From: Ceratobasidium sp. AG-K
Taxonomy: Eukaryota > Basidiomycota > Agaricomycetes > Cantharellales > Ceratobasidiaceae
NCBI GenBank assembly: GCA_037039685.1
Contig: JAWNGF010000004.1
Span: forward strand, 2,170,001 to 2,234,000
DNA: 64,000 bases
Direction of reading: 5' to 3'
Position numbers and translations under genes: made by a program. The notes under the pieces were generated by a model, which worked only from the letters and a program-made list of their open reading frames with translations, had not been told where the DNA came from and did not search any database. Shown here piece after piece: positions 11,201 to 24,945 of this stretch; positions within the stretch are counted from its first letter, which is position 1; each line of letters opens with the position of its first letter.

Positions 11201-12743
11201 CTCGCCACTCCCAGAAGCAACCGGTGGCAAGGACCAATCGCCAGGGTCCCCGACCACGCTACCTAGTTCGCCCATGAGCTCAACAAAAAGCCAGAAAGTA
11301 TCAGCCTCGATATGCTGAGTTGGGTCGTCCTCTTCATCCTCCAACTCGGTTGGCTTTGACGACTGGTTGGGCAGCGTTAAGCTCTCAGTTTTGGCGACCA
11401 ATTCGCCAGCGGCCCTTGCCGCAGCCTCTCCAACCAGTTCTTCATGACGGACGCCCAGAGTGTAGGACCGCAGCCCAGCTGACCTGCCTTCGAAGACGGT
11501 ATAGTACAATGGCGCGAGGAGTTCGTTCAGGCCCTGGGTATACGGGTGGTGTGGATGCAACAGCGAGTACACGTAGAGGATGCGAAGCAGGATGTGTGCG
11601 TGGGTCTTGGTCTCGGGTGGATCATCGTCATAGTCGGATTGTCCGTTCAGTTGTAGTGTCGGAGCATGGGTGTGAGAGCGAATGGGGCCGAGTTGAGGAG
11701 ATAAATGCGGCGTGGGCGGATTGATCGAAAGCCCCAGCGAGGAGCGTCCACCAGCCTTGAACGCAAGAGGTTGGTCATCGTCCTCCGAGTCGGTGGATTC
11801 TTTGCTAGCCGCCGAATTGGAATTGTTGCCATTTCCATCGCCAGAGTTTTCGGCATGTTGGTCAGCGGGTGTTTCATCGTGCTCTTGATCGTCATTGGGT
11901 GCGGCCACCATCACCCTGATTTCAGGTGTGCGTGGAACGGGAGGCGGGGCGCTGCCGCCGAACCGGACGACACGCTGGACGACAGTCAGCCGATCAAATA
12001 GGGCATTGGCAACGTCGACAGCTGGTTTTTCATCTGAAGGGGCGTCGGTCGACTTGGGGGAAGCGTTGGTAGGAGGTTTAGGCCAGGATTGGAGTGGGTC
12101 GATGGGGCGCCTGAAGAATGGGATACGGGGCTGTGTGCGATCAACGTCTTTGGCGATAGTATCGAGCAGTTTGTCACGCGCATTCAAGGGATACTCAGGC
12201 TGTAAATAGAACAGGGTGTGAGTGATGTTCCCACGCTAACCGTAAAAGTAGTGTAACCAACTGGAGGCGCGGTTTGAATGGGCTGGAGAAGCTGTGCGGC
12301 AACATCCTGAGGAAGCCCATCTAAGTCAACGGTCAAATTCGGGGGTTGTTGGGCTCACATAGTAGCGGGCACGAGACTTGCGTGCCATGTCCTCCCACTT
12401 GTCTTTTTCCGGAGGAAGGGCCCCGAGGAGAAGACTACAATGCGAGATGAGCTTCATTCCAGCAAGATTAGCCCCACATACCGCCATATCCTCGATCTCA
12501 TCCATACGGGGTGTTCGGGTATCCCTACAACAGATATAAGATGGGATCAACGCTGTTTACGTCGATCTAACCTTGAAGCGAGAGAGCACGAAGTTGAGGG
12601 ATATCAACGACGCGCAGAGCAGATGAAGAGTCGAGGATTTCTTCAAAGGCGTGCATCCTATTCGATGTATTAGTTAAATAGTAGCTTGTCTGCTGGATTT
12701 ATTACCTCGAATGGTAGTTCATTGGCTCCATCTCGGCCGTCAT
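8248..12743 (-). CDS. TBC-domain Rab GTPase-activating protein (TBC1D13-like) with long disordered tail
   Basis: Minus-strand multi-exon gene. Spliced N-terminal exons give MHAFEEILD, then GIPEHPVWMRSRIWR and LLLGALPPEKDKWEDMARKSRARYY, a typical TBC entry. The catalytic Arg-finger motif IxxDxxR is present as IAKDVDR (about 12130-12160) and the Gln-finger YxQG as YTQGLNELLAPLYY (about 11510-11560). Helices ADTFWLFVELMGEL and LRWADARLWEDMV follow, then the last TBC helices with WLLNICVALLLGVRERLV. About 150 acidic, low-complexity residues interrupt the TBC domain between the two fingers. The roughly 750-residue C-terminal tail (8248 to about 10600) is Ser/Pro-rich. It has a His-Gly repeat near 10140 and four copies of a W/F-E-L-x-D-x-P motif. 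The start at 12743 (MTAEMEPMNYH) is the first ATG after an in-frame stop and is tentative; the exon borders around 12190-12350 are unresolved. It should act on a Rab in membrane traffic. Confidence 0.8.
8770..9085 (-). repeat. Four degenerate RKWELTDGP-type protein repeats
   Basis: Within the TBC-protein tail, the minus strand reads WQLADGP (around 9057-9080), RKWELTDGP (around 9004-9030), RKFELTDGP (around 8886-8912) and RKWELSDNP (around 8778-8800). Spacing is about 18-40 residues. The motif stands out from the disordered surroundings and looks like a repeated short linear binding motif. Confidence 0.7.
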
Positions 12744-13140
12744 CTTGCCAACGTCGTCGTTGAAGGTGCGAGCGACCTGTGCTGGCTCGATGACCAATAC
12801 AGGCGCTTGTCTGTTACGTGATGCTTATATGAGATAAAAGTGCTCGCCGCGATCAACCAGCGTCAACGACGATCCGAGCACCGAGCATCGATACCGATAA
12901 ATATCTGTTACGTGTCCTCTCTCCCACCTCTCCCACCTACTCCTGCTACCTTCTGCATTGCGGATTTGAGGATTTACCGACTTTATGCTTTTGAGACCCA
13001 GAGAAGCACCCAACCAGCAGACTTCGCGATTTATCCATAGTAGAAACCTCTTCCAAGTCGGTCCCATCTTTGTTGCACTCTACATGGGCTAACCAGGCCA
13101 CGTACTTGTCTTCAGCGCTAAAACTTTATACCTGCCCAAT
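12744..13140. promoter_or_regulatory. Shared divergent promoter of the TBC gene and eIF5
   Basis: About 400 bp between two head-to-head starts (12743 minus, 13141 plus). It includes a pyrimidine-rich CTCTCTCCCACCTCTCCCAC tract near 12915-12940. No gene is supported. Confidence 0.45.
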
Positions 13141-14633
13141 ATGGCTCACACTGTCAACATCCGCCGCGACGTCGATGTAAGTCTAAAATTTTATACCCTA
13201 CACCCGCTTTACTAAGTCATCCGTTTCGATAGGACAAGTTCTACCGTTACAAGTAAGCGTCCCATTTCCGCCACCGATCCAAATGAGGCTCGGACGGGTA
13301 TGACTAATCAAATTATTGCCAGGATGCCATCCCTCTTGACCAAGATTGAAGGCAAGGGCAATGGTATCAAGACAGTTATCCCCAACATGTCCGACGTCTC
13401 GCGCGCTCTCAGCCGTCCTCCCACCTGTAAGTTTTTAGCTATTCTAGCATCTTCCACGCGGCCCCCACGTGCCCTGGACATGGTTCTGACATGCCATGAT
13501 CCAGACCCAACTAAATTCTTTGGATGCGAACTTGGCGCCCAAACCTCGTTTGACGAGAAAGGCGACCGGTACATTGTCAATGGTGCCCACGATGCGACCC
13601 GTCTGCGTGAACTCCTCGACTCGTTTATCGACAAGTTTGTCCTCTGCGCCGAATGCAAGAATCCCGAGACGGATCTGATCGTCGACTCGCGTACCGAGAT
13701 GATCACTCGGGATTGCAAGGCGTGCGGCGCCCGCACCGATGTCGACATGCGCCACAAGCTTACCACATTCATCGTCAAGAACCCGCCCAAGAAGCCCAAG
13801 AAGAAATCCAAGAATGCCGACAAGGACAAGGATAAAGAGGGCGGCAGCGCCGAAGAGGCTGAAGGTGGCGCCGACGACGACGATGACGACGCATTTACCA
13901 AGAAGCTCAAGGCCGAGGCGGCAGAGCTTCCTACTGCTGAGCAGGCCGCGGCTGCACGCGGCAACGACGATGACTGGGCCCTCGACACATCCGAGGCCGC
14001 CGTCAAAGCTCGTCAGAAGCTGGCTGGCCTCAATTTGGGCGACTCGGATGAAGATGCTGAGGGTGCGGATCCCTATAGTGAGCTTGCGGTCTGGCTCGAG
14101 GGCAATCGCCAATCAGGCCCGGACGAGATCATGAAGAAGATCGAGGAACTGGGCATCGAGCGCAAGCACAAGACGGCGGAGATCCTCGGACGTGCTCTCT
14201 TTACGGAGGGCATCGAGAAGGAGATCCCCACGTTACGGCCTCTCCTTGCCAAGGTACGCGTCACTATCTAACCCCATCACCACCGCGACCTGACTAAATG
14301 CGTCTAGATTGTGACCGCCGAGAAGCATCAAAAGTCTCTCCTCGGTGGCATCGAGCGTTTTGTCGGAGTCGAGCACCCTAACCTAGTTCCCGCGGTTCCC
14401 AAGGTTCTGATGGCGTTCTACCAAGCTGAAGTCCTCGACGAGGAGGTTATCGTCCAATGGGGAACCCATGTTAGCAAGAAGTACGTCGATCGCGACGTGA
14501 GCAAGCGCGTGCGCAAGGCTGCGGACCCTTTTATCAAGGTATGTGCAACTCCGGTGCAATTTATCGGACACGGGGCTAATATTATATGTTTCAGTGGCTG
14601 GCTGAAGCTGACGACGAGTCAGACGAAGAATAA
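13141..14633 (+). CDS. TIF5: Translation initiation factor eIF5
   Basis: eIF5 stimulates GTP hydrolysis by eIF2 in the 43S/48S pre-initiation complex. The spliced N-terminus reads [20 protein letters not shown] and [17 protein letters not shown], including the conserved N-terminal Arg. [10 protein letters not shown] and a C2C2 zinc finger (CAECKN...CKACGA) follow. A Lys-rich plus acidic linker (about 13780-13900) leads to a C-terminal W2/HEAT domain with conserved helices such as [23 protein letters not shown]. The last exon gives the acidic aromatic box, [12 protein letters not shown] then stop, which in the family binds eIF2beta and eIF1. Small first exons (13141-13176, and the seven-codon exon DKFYRYK) are typical of the fungal gene. 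All key elements are intact. Confidence 0.95.
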
Positions 14634-14924
14634 CGAGTGAGAATCTGGCGGCCTGGCTTTGTGGCGCTAGTGCATGTATGCGTCCGTAGGATTGACAACG
14701 TGATTGTGTCTTGATTTTCAGAGTCATTGTGACATTGATCAAATCCAGAGGGATACAGCCCACTAAGACTACATTCTCGCCGCTTAATTCAGACTAAGGA
14801 ATAACATCCAGTATGTTCTCAAGTTCACGCGTATGCGCGAGGCTCCAGTCCTCAGCCCCGGGATGTTCGCTTTTAACCCCTCCCCCAAGTCCAGCTTCCA
14901 TGGCTTGCTATCTCCGGTTCAGTA

Positions 14925-17531
14925 ATGCGTTTTGTAGACCACAACGGCTTTACTCTGGTCACTTGGCTTAGTGATTCGGACAAGGATCCATTGCTGGAAT
15001 CCAAGCCCAGATTATCAGACGTCTCGGTGACGAATTTAGCCGGTGAAGAACAACTCGAACCTGGAGAAGAGTGAGCACGAGTTGTGCATCGTCGCCATCT
15101 CTTTACTAAACTAGCGCTAACAATATCATGATACGGCTGCTGGGTCCCTTCGGTCGAAGGCTCCAGGGTTTATATCAACTGGGGGGATCCAACTACCAAA
15201 TAAGGAATCCGGGGATAAGCGGCCTGCGAGGGAATAGAAAAAATCTTGCTTAATAACTTAGAGGACCTCAGGTGTAGGATAATACTCGATGGGAAGCCAA
15301 CCTCAGCCGTAGGGATGCTTGCGAAACAAGATCTTATTCGCGGATATTATTGAACTAGACAGGAGAGGATGTCGACCCAGACCAAGATGAGGATCCCGAG
15401 AGTGGGGATGAAGGGCTGAAGGAACGGCCCTTCCAGTTCGGCAAACTAACACTAAAAGGTCAGTTTTACTGCGAGCATACCTCTATTTGGAATTTATGAC
15501 CAAGACACAAACTGAAACGAAATACAACTCCATTATCCACTAGAGGACGACCTCAATGTAACTGAGCCCGGCGACCTAGAACACAATTACTTGAATATGA
15601 TTCAACTTGCGCTCGGATGGGGGGCTGCCCGGCGCATACCAGATCCAGTCCATATAGCGGCACCATTGATGAGCACGGGCTCAGTACGCAAGGTTGACAT
15701 ACCCAGCGATTACCTTAACCTAAGCACAAATATGGCTGGATTGGGGAGTAACATTGCCTGCGAAAATAGTGATGAATCTGGTTCATTCGAGTTCTTCGAG
15801 TTCAACGCTACATCCTCAAGGCCAGGGTCCTGGTCCGACTTTTTTCATGCGCCTACATGTGAGTGTGCCCGACATTATCAAGTGCATCGCAGTCAACCAG
15901 ACCGGATACCTAGGTTGAAGGCCGAGAAGCTTCCCCTGCGCTGCCCAAGAGTTCTGGGTGCTCTTCGGATAAAAAGCAAGACCAGGGCTAACAAGCAAAG
16001 GGGAGTCGTCATAAGTAGTGTCAATCAAGGGGACTCAGACTCGGCAGTTAAACCAAACATCGAGGAACTCCAGTACGAGTCCGAACGCAACGTTAACGTA
16101 CTTGAAAGTAACGAGGCTCTCCCCGGCGGCTTTCGGCGCACCCCTCCAGGTTAGCACACCATAAGTTCAACAGCGTAGAGTAGTTGACACTGTTTGATCG
16201 CTAGATGAGTTCGGAGTCAACGGCGCTGCCCCTCCCAACAGGCTTGGTCCTCAAATAGACCTCGCCTCCGATAGTGAGGGTGAATTAGCTACTCCAGATG
16301 ATAGCGCCATAGTTCTTCAATTGGACACTACAAGGTTCAGACTCTTGAAGCGTGCTCCTTCGCAGGAGATAATCGAAGTAGATGCACTCGGCGACTCTGA
16401 ATCTGGCGCTTTACTGTCGAGTAGGTCCGCCTCGTAGTCCATTTGTACACCAATCTCAAGCAACACGCGCACACGCATTTTTGTGGGAAAGATAACGGTA
16501 CTTACCGATGTTTGCGTCGCGTAGTCCGTGTATGCTTAATGTTACCTAGCGTCGTCGGCCAAGGCGTGGTTCCGGACCAAATAAGCGAGCCGAAATAGAG
16601 GAGGATGAGTTGTTGAAACTTGAAGAAACGAGCACGGAGGTAGCACTCGAAGGCAGCAGACCGAGCGTGCCACTTGAAGGGAACGCAGAAGCAGATATCA
16701 AGCCCAACACCGACGCCTCATATGATTCCGACCATGATATTGTTGTAGTTGACCACTATGTCCCGTGGACAAGTATATATACTTTGAACAAATCTGTGAG
16801 TGTGCGGGGTGCCTGGGATTTTTATCTAAGCTCACGCATTATTTACTAGGGTCAAGCTCCATCTCATGACGGTGGGCCTGATAAACGTTTCAAACTCAAG
16901 AGCAGGTCAGGACTTGGTGTCAAACCCAAGGCAGAACAACTAGATTAGGCGGTAGATGAATTGAGTGGGTGCGCGATATGACATTATGAATTGGGCCAAA
17001 ACTGTATGTACGCAAGTGATGGGAGAGGGAACACAATGATATCCAGGCATATGCTGCTGTGCGGGTAAATCGATCGAACCTTGGTTCAGAGCACATTAGG
17101 CATCAAAATTCAAGTTCAATCTCCGGACTCGAAACTTAACCATGTACTCGGCACAGTAAAACCTGCACCAGCACTCAGCAGTCGCAAGTCAGAGAAGCGG
17201 GGTCGCATGTCCCCCCGATCAGAAATCATTGATCTCGACGCTCTGTAGGACTCGGAATGTCAGAGTGATACAGCTGTAGACCCTAGGTCACGGTGCATAG
17301 ACAAGAAGTTGTCAATTTTCTATGGCGAAAATGGACGACAAACGTTCGCATATAAAGAGACAGTACGTTCGTATATAAGCGGTGCTGACCGTAATGTCTA
17401 ACTTCCCCCGTTTGTCTTCGCAAATCTGTCTAGCGTCTGATGCGAGTTCCTAGCTCCCACCCGAATAAGCGACTGAAACTGGAAGTTGGTGTAGCTAGGA
17501 ATATCAAGAGTGAGGATGGAGTCGATGAGTA
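14925..17531 (+). pseudogene. Degenerate or highly split gene with SUMO-interaction-like motifs
   Basis: A series of plus-strand exon-like segments with GT/AG borders, but I cannot join them all in one frame. The segments run from MRFVDHNGFTLVTW at 14925, through an acidic stretch near 15370-15460, a long ORF at 15591-16152, 16210-16420, 16565-16800, and tail pieces to 17531. Short modules recur. One is PNKR/PDKR followed by LE or LK, near 16580, 16875 and 17460. Another is a hydrophobic-acidic core, EIIEVDAL (about 16370), DIVVVDHY (about 16735) and EIIDLDAL (about 17225). The last is followed by an in-frame TAG where the first copy has a sense codon. Either the gene decayed after internal duplication, or these are several short genes. 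No known family is recognised. Confidence 0.4.
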
Positions 17532-17725
17532 AAGCAATGTTCAAGTTCGCAAGTGTATGCAACAGGAACAAGGGTCAAATGGGCTGTTTGGCTACAATAC
17601 GTTGCATGGATGCGGATTAATGTATTCAAACGGTTTATGGACATGATGAAAGAGCATAGAAAGACGTAAACCTTGGCCTTTATCTCAGCCAGGTTATCCA
17701 GAGGCATGTACACCATAAGGGAACT

Positions 17726-19293
<1,568 letters not shown>

Positions 19294-20099
19294 GACTAGA
19301 GATGATCGTGTGAGGAGAAAAAGTGTGCTATGGGGTTGGTGGCAGAGGGCGAAATATGGATTGGTAGGAAGGGCAAGAGAAAAATTAGATTAGTGGCGGG
19401 ATCCGTGCGCGTTTTTATAACACACACTAACCGCTGGTTGGTTCTCGCAAAGCCGAGGCGGTGTGGTGGTTGTGAGGAAGGGCAGAGAGCGCCCGTCGGT
19501 GGATTACAAAACGATCTGCATCCGGTATGTGCTTACCCATTTACCTAAGCGAAACCTTTATGAGGAAATGCTTTCGGTCTGAGTTTTGTACATTAATTCA
19601 CCCGCTTAGCCTTCTTCCGATGGTTTGCGGAGCATTTGGTCACTATCGAGAACAATCCAGTTGATTTCCCTTCCTGCTTAGCTGAGTGTGTCTGCCTTGC
19701 ATGGAAAGGGTACGGCTGCCAGCGTGGTTACGCACCAACAGCATACAGTGGGCTCATCAGCCTCATTTATCACCTACACTTGTCCTCAAAAGGCTCGTCG
19801 ATAACGTCACAAAGGGTGAGAACCGGACCGGCTGGAGTGCACATTGCACATAGATTCATAATTTAGACATGTTTCATAAACCTCAAATCTCCATTTCAAC
19901 TTCGCTTGCGTGCTTCGGCCCTCTCCACCGAGACTCCGATCGAACCCAGCAGAAATGATTCATAGGTCGAAACCATCGCTCCATACTCTACCACAACCTC
20001 GACGTATGCTGCTTGCATAAAACTTACTTATAGAACGCCATTGCTATACCCTAGACCACCAAAGACGACTCTGCCAATTATAAACTTGCATAACGCATA
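19294..20099. other. Divergent intergenic region
   Basis: About 800 bp between the starts of the E2-ORP chimera (minus) and cystathionine gamma-synthase (plus). The sequence near 19300-19420 may still contain the original Ubc4 promoter. I see no further gene. Confidence 0.45.
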
Positions 20100-22169
20100 A
20101 TGCCGACACGCGCTGGTGCTCTCGGTGTTTCCGTCCCTAACCTTCCTCATGCGATCTCCGTCTCGCTTCCAACCTGGGACGATAATGTTGGTTATGAGGA
20201 AGGAGATAAGCGAGTTATAGACGCCATGGTCAATGGCTATCCCCGTTTCTTTATTCACCTGGCTATTCGATCTGTGAGCATCAGCAAGTATGGCATACAT
20301 ATCCTATAATTCTTGATTAGTTGGCAGACGTATGTGAAACGAAATTCGGCCAGCCCGGCGAAAAGTGTTTGCTATTCCCAGCTGGTTATGTCGCAACTGC
20401 ATGCCGGCAATTTATGACCAATCACTCCCCCGACCAATCCTCTCCGATCCCTGTCCGGCACGTCCAGTACTTCATATGTCCTAATGAAAACGCCACTCAA
20501 AGTCGGCCCGACTCTCCAAACTCGTCAGACGTTGATTGTGTGGAACTTCATCTGGTCTTGTTCCCCGCGGATTCGTTCCCATTGGCAAAGCAGTTCTGGC
20601 AGCACACTGGTCTCGGCATTTCTAGCCGTCTCGCCACAGCCGCGCTCAACCTTCTCGCTCGGAAAGGAGAGCGGAATCTTCCAGGTACACATACTCCACC
20701 CACTGCTTCGCCCCCTTTGCCCAAGCCTCAGAGTTTCCAACGTAATAAACACTACGGGTCTAAATCTCGGCTTGCCCAAGCCCCACTGACGCCCCAAGGA
20801 CAACAGACACCTCCCCAACCCTTTATCGGCACCGAAGACGTTAGCACCGAGCATGACACATATATCGAAGAACGGTATGGGCGCAACCTACCCAAGGCGT
20901 CCGCCACAGTGGCTAAGACTGCACTACGGCGCCGAATTGCTGGCGTAATTGTCAACGATCCGCCTGCTACGCCCCCATATGACCAAAGTTCCGAGCTGGG
21001 TACGAGCAAGCGAGGAGTCGATGTAACGGAAAATGATGTGTTCTTATTTCCTACTGGCATGGCTGCGATTTGGTCTTCTCATCAGCTTGCACTTGCGGTC
21101 CGCCCTCAACACAAGAGTGTATGCTTCGGGTGAGTTCTGATTGTTAGATCACTCGCGGCGCCATCTCAGATCATTTTGAATTTCTTCAGGTTTCCATATA
21201 CTGACACGCTTAAAATTCTCCAAAAATGGGGGCCTGGCTGTCACTTTTTCGGGCATGGGCAGGATGGGGATATTGACAAGCTCGCCACCACGCTTGAGGC
21301 CGAATCTATCCTAGCTCTATACACAGAATTTCCTTCCAACCCGCTACTAAGATCAGCAAACCTACCAAGGTTACGGGAGCTCGCAGACAAGCATGATTTC
21401 CTCATTGTGGTGGACGAGACGGTCGGAAGTTTTGTTAACGTTGAGGTCTTGCCATACGCAGATATGGTGGTGAGCAGTTTGTCAAAAGTATTTAGCGGGG
21501 AAGTTAACGTGATGGGCGGGAGGCAAGTTATTACTTTTTCTTTTTAAACTCTCACTAACCGGCTCTTACAGTCTTGTTCTGAACCCTAAAGGCAAACACT
21601 ATGAGGCTCTCAAAACGCATCTTCAGCATACATATGAGGATACCTACTGGGGCGAAGATGCGCTCTTCATGGAACGTAATTCACGTGACTTTATTCGACG
21701 AGTACCCACCATCAACTCCAACACTGAAGCTATCTGCAACTATCTCAGTAGCCGCTCTCTCGCCCACTCAACCCTCCCGACGGTGAATACCGTGATCAAA
21801 GAAGTTTATTACCCCAGATGGGAGACTCGCGCAAATTACGAAGTCTGCCGTCGTACCTCGAAAGACAACCCTTATCCAAGCGGCTATGGCGGATTATTTT
21901 CCGTAACATTTACGACCATTGACGCGTCTCGTGCCTTTTTTGACAACCTTGACTGCGCAAAAGGCCCGAGCCTTGGTACAAACTTTACCCTTGCGTGTCC
22001 CTACACGATCCTGGCGCACTATGCCGAGCTGGACTGGGCGGACACATACGGCGTTGAGGCTGGGCTTGTGAGGATCAGCGTAGGATTAGAGGACACGGAA
22101 GATTTGTTGGATCGGTTTAGGATCGCAGTGGAAAAGGCAGAGGCCACCGCCAATGCAAAATCGTCATAG
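20100..22169 (+). CDS. STR2: Cystathionine gamma-synthase (fungal STR2/met-7 type)
   Basis: PLP enzyme of trans-sulfuration that makes cystathionine from an activated homoserine and cysteine. Four exons (20100-20273, 20321-21129, 21190-21522, 21572-22169) total 1914 nt, or 637 residues, in one frame. The fungal-specific N-terminal part has [13 protein letters not shown] and GYPRFFIH. A Pro/Gln-rich linker lies near 20700-20820. The Cys/Met-metabolism PLP fold follows, with [13 protein letters not shown], the strand [10 protein letters not shown] with the PLP-ring Asp, and the Schiff-base Lys in [23 protein letters not shown] is split by intron 3, which begins GCAAGT (21523-21571), a GC-AG intron. 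The frame requires this, because the nearest GT would shift the reading. The C-terminus [14 protein letters not shown] is typical. Confidence 0.93.
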
Positions 22170-23225
22170 ACTAGATATCGTTGGAACAATGTGTTCAAAT
22201 TTACAATCTGCACAACTGCCCCGCCAGGCACAACTATTTCAACGATGTTCCTGTGCATACCTGGATTCAGGCTCCTGTCGCATGGGGTCACCACACCACC
22301 TGTCGTAACTTAAACCCCACCAACGTATTAGCGTGACGACACCACAATAATTACACCTTTTCGGTTGCAACCCCTGTTCCTAGAAAGTATTGGCCACCTG
22401 ATCATCGCTCCGCGACCTCATGTTATTACGATGGTAGTGCCACAAATACGACTGAAGCAGGCAATTTTTATTTCAATTTATTTCCGCCGGCGAGCACACA
22501 CTGGCAGAAGCTGGAGAATGTGGGACTGGTCGGTCCGACTGTAATCGGAACTTCTACCTCCGGGTCTGGGGCAACACAGTTTGCGCGTAAAGAACATTAC
22601 CCTGTGATTGTGATCATTGAGTGTGCGTCTTGGTTGTGTAAACGAGATCGATCTAGAAGCTATAGAACCCCGACATAGAATGGTTATTTGACGGGTGGTG
22701 AAGCAAATCATAGTCACGGGTACGGCTGATCCAGCGTCCATACTCTTCTTTTTCAACCATGAGTACCAGGACTTGCCTCGACCAACGCATGTAACATCGC
22801 GTTCTGCCATTATGTATGCGTGGCTGAGGCCTCATGTATCCCGGGCGTTTGTGATTCCGTGCACGGACGTCGTACTGAATTATCCAGATTGCTGGTGTGA
22901 TCTACGCTAGTTCAAATCGAAGCACAATTACGCATTGGATTTGCCGAGCCTATTTTCGAGTTGCGCCAACGAAACGGGCCCAAACATTCGTATATATGCT
23001 CTTTTCTCGCGACGTAAATTGCACATATTTAATTTATCGCACTATGCTAGAACAATGTACATGACAGGGCATACTTGAAAGCTACCGAAAGCGAACGAAA
23101 GCAATATAGCAAGAAATGAAGACTTGAGGAGATAATATAAGCATGCGAAGAAACCATGAAGAGAGCGTACGATAGCGGAAAGAGCAAGGATAATAGCAAA
23201 ACATATGCGTGTATGCACGGCAAAC
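22170..23225. other. Convergent intergenic region
   Basis: About 1 kb between the 3' ends of STR2 (+) and the HMG gene (-). Only short ORFs without recognisable domains are present. It may hold unannotated exons, but I cannot support any. Confidence 0.45.
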
Positions 23226-24620
23226 CTAATACGAGTCGTTAACCCACTCAGAAGGCCAACCTGGATCTCCTGCGTGGGCCAACGGCGCGTGCCCAGGCAC
23301 ATCGTATGCTGAAACATATTCTGGATTATGCCAGGATGCCGTTGGAACCAGACCGTAAGAAGCGTAATTTGGATAGCTCGGTGCGTCAAGGCTCCCGGAC
23401 CAATAATTCAAACCATGTGCGGGCGCGGAGACGTTGTAATAATTCCAACCCTGATAGCCCATATGCGAGACGTCAGAGTGCTCCTTGTGACTTGTCGGCG
23501 CCGGCTGATACTGGAAGGTGGAGCGCGCACTAGTCTCCGGGGCGGCGGCCAAGGACCAGACCTCTGTGTCAAGACAGCCAGACCGATCGCGGAAGGGTGC
23601 ACTAAACGTGCCATCGGGGGTTAGGCTTAGCGGCGCTGATATGTCGGCCTGATAGCTGGGAGCCGCCGAGCCCCGCCGTGAAGCTAAGCCATGAGGAGTG
23701 CTGTAGCCAGAGGCGAGGTGTTCTGGGGTGGCAGGTAGATCTTGCAGGGACGCGTCGGGGCTGAGCGAGGTGCTCATACAGTCTTGGTCGACCTGAGCTT
23801 GAGACATGTGTGATTGAAGTTCCAGAGCATCGAGAGAGACACCTGCGCGAGCGGATCGGGGCACAGGGGCGATCAACGGCAACTATACCCGCTTACGATG
23901 TAAGCGGGAGCGAAGACGACACACTGCTGAAGACTTACAGAGAGAGACTCGGCTGGGGTCGCGGTAGGTGACCTACTCTCGCTCCGGCGTAGCACATTTT
24001 TTCTTAGCTCGCCACCGATTTCATCCCCTGACTTGCCGGCGATGATCAACTGGACGATGTTGTCCATACGCTCGTCAATAGGATCGGGTGCGCGAGTAGC
24101 TAGCGGGTTATGGCGTGCTCCAGATGGCTTTTTGCGCGGGTTCCTACCTGACCTTGACTTGGACGCTGCTAAGGTATATGGCCGTCCTGCGGATGCCTCT
24201 CGCTCTAGCCTGGCTTGTTCAGCCCAGAAATCCCTGTCACTCTCATGCATAGCCTTCCATAGCTTTCCAGTGATTTTGCTAGGGAGGATCAGCTTCACAC
24301 ATGAGTAGGCATAGGGAAAGTATGTACCTTAGTTCACTACCGGAGGACTGATATACGCTGTGAGCTCTAAACCGCTCAACGTCGCTTGTAACACTTACAG
24401 TCACCGACTTCAAATGTCCTTGTTTAATGTACCATGTTCTGAAAAGAATGAACGGGTTGCGCGGGCGGCGGGATACCACCCCGTCAGACCCAGTCTGATG
24501 AGGTTCGGTAGCCCCTATTCCAGTAGTCGCCGCCTCGGCCGGAGTCGTAGGCGTTTCGTTCGATAATTCGTGCTTCATGGGGGATAACACGGAGGGGTCG
24601 TTTTTCGTTGGTGGGGACAT
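23226..24620 (-). CDS. HMG-box transcription factor, copy A
   Basis: Minus-strand gene. The first exon (MSPPTKNDPSVLSPMKHE) leads into an HMG box of the MATA/Sox-like class: RRPRNPFILFRTWYIKQGHL, a short exon SSGSEL, then SKITGKLWKAMHESDRDFW and EQARLEREASAG. Box residues I expect (P-R-N-P/A-F-I-L-F/Y, W of GKLW, W of DFW) are present. A basic stretch follows (SRSGRNPRKKPSGARHNP), then a Ser-rich, Tyr/Gly-rich C-terminal region likely to be an activation domain. Introns include one with GTAAGT after GHLKSVT and one after PAESLS. The box binds DNA in the minor groove and bends it. In basidiomycetes such factors act in mating, pheromone response or development; the target here is unknown. A second HMG gene lies directly upstream. 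Confidence 0.85.
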
Positions 24621-24945
24621 GGTACAGAAGATGGGGTGGGTGGTGCTGTTTGGGTGGTGCGGTAGGGATCTCAGGGTTAATGACTGGATGAGAATGTACA
24701 TAATTGTTGTGTCCTATTTGATGGACCAAGCATGGCTTCAAATACATGCGGCAAGGAAACATAACGGGGTCGAAGAGACATATACGAGGAATAGACATGA
24801 TAAAGTACAGGGAATATGAAACGAAAATCAAAGACAAGGGTAAATCTACAAAAGGGATATTTACTACGAATGATTTTATCTCGTGATAGGTCGTATTTGT
24901 ATATTTCATTAGCTCGCTAGAGTCCAATCGGTTTCGCAACGCTCA
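24621..24945. other. Intergenic region between the HMG genes
   Basis: About 325 bp, A/T-rich, containing the 3' end of HMG copy B and the promoter of copy A. No gene is seen. Confidence 0.5.

Noticed and set aside
13308..14112. Long minus-strand open frames (about 220-232 codons) over eIF5
   Set aside because: They lie opposite the well-supported eIF5 exons, and their Ser/Val-rich composition is the complement of eIF5 Lys/Glu codons.
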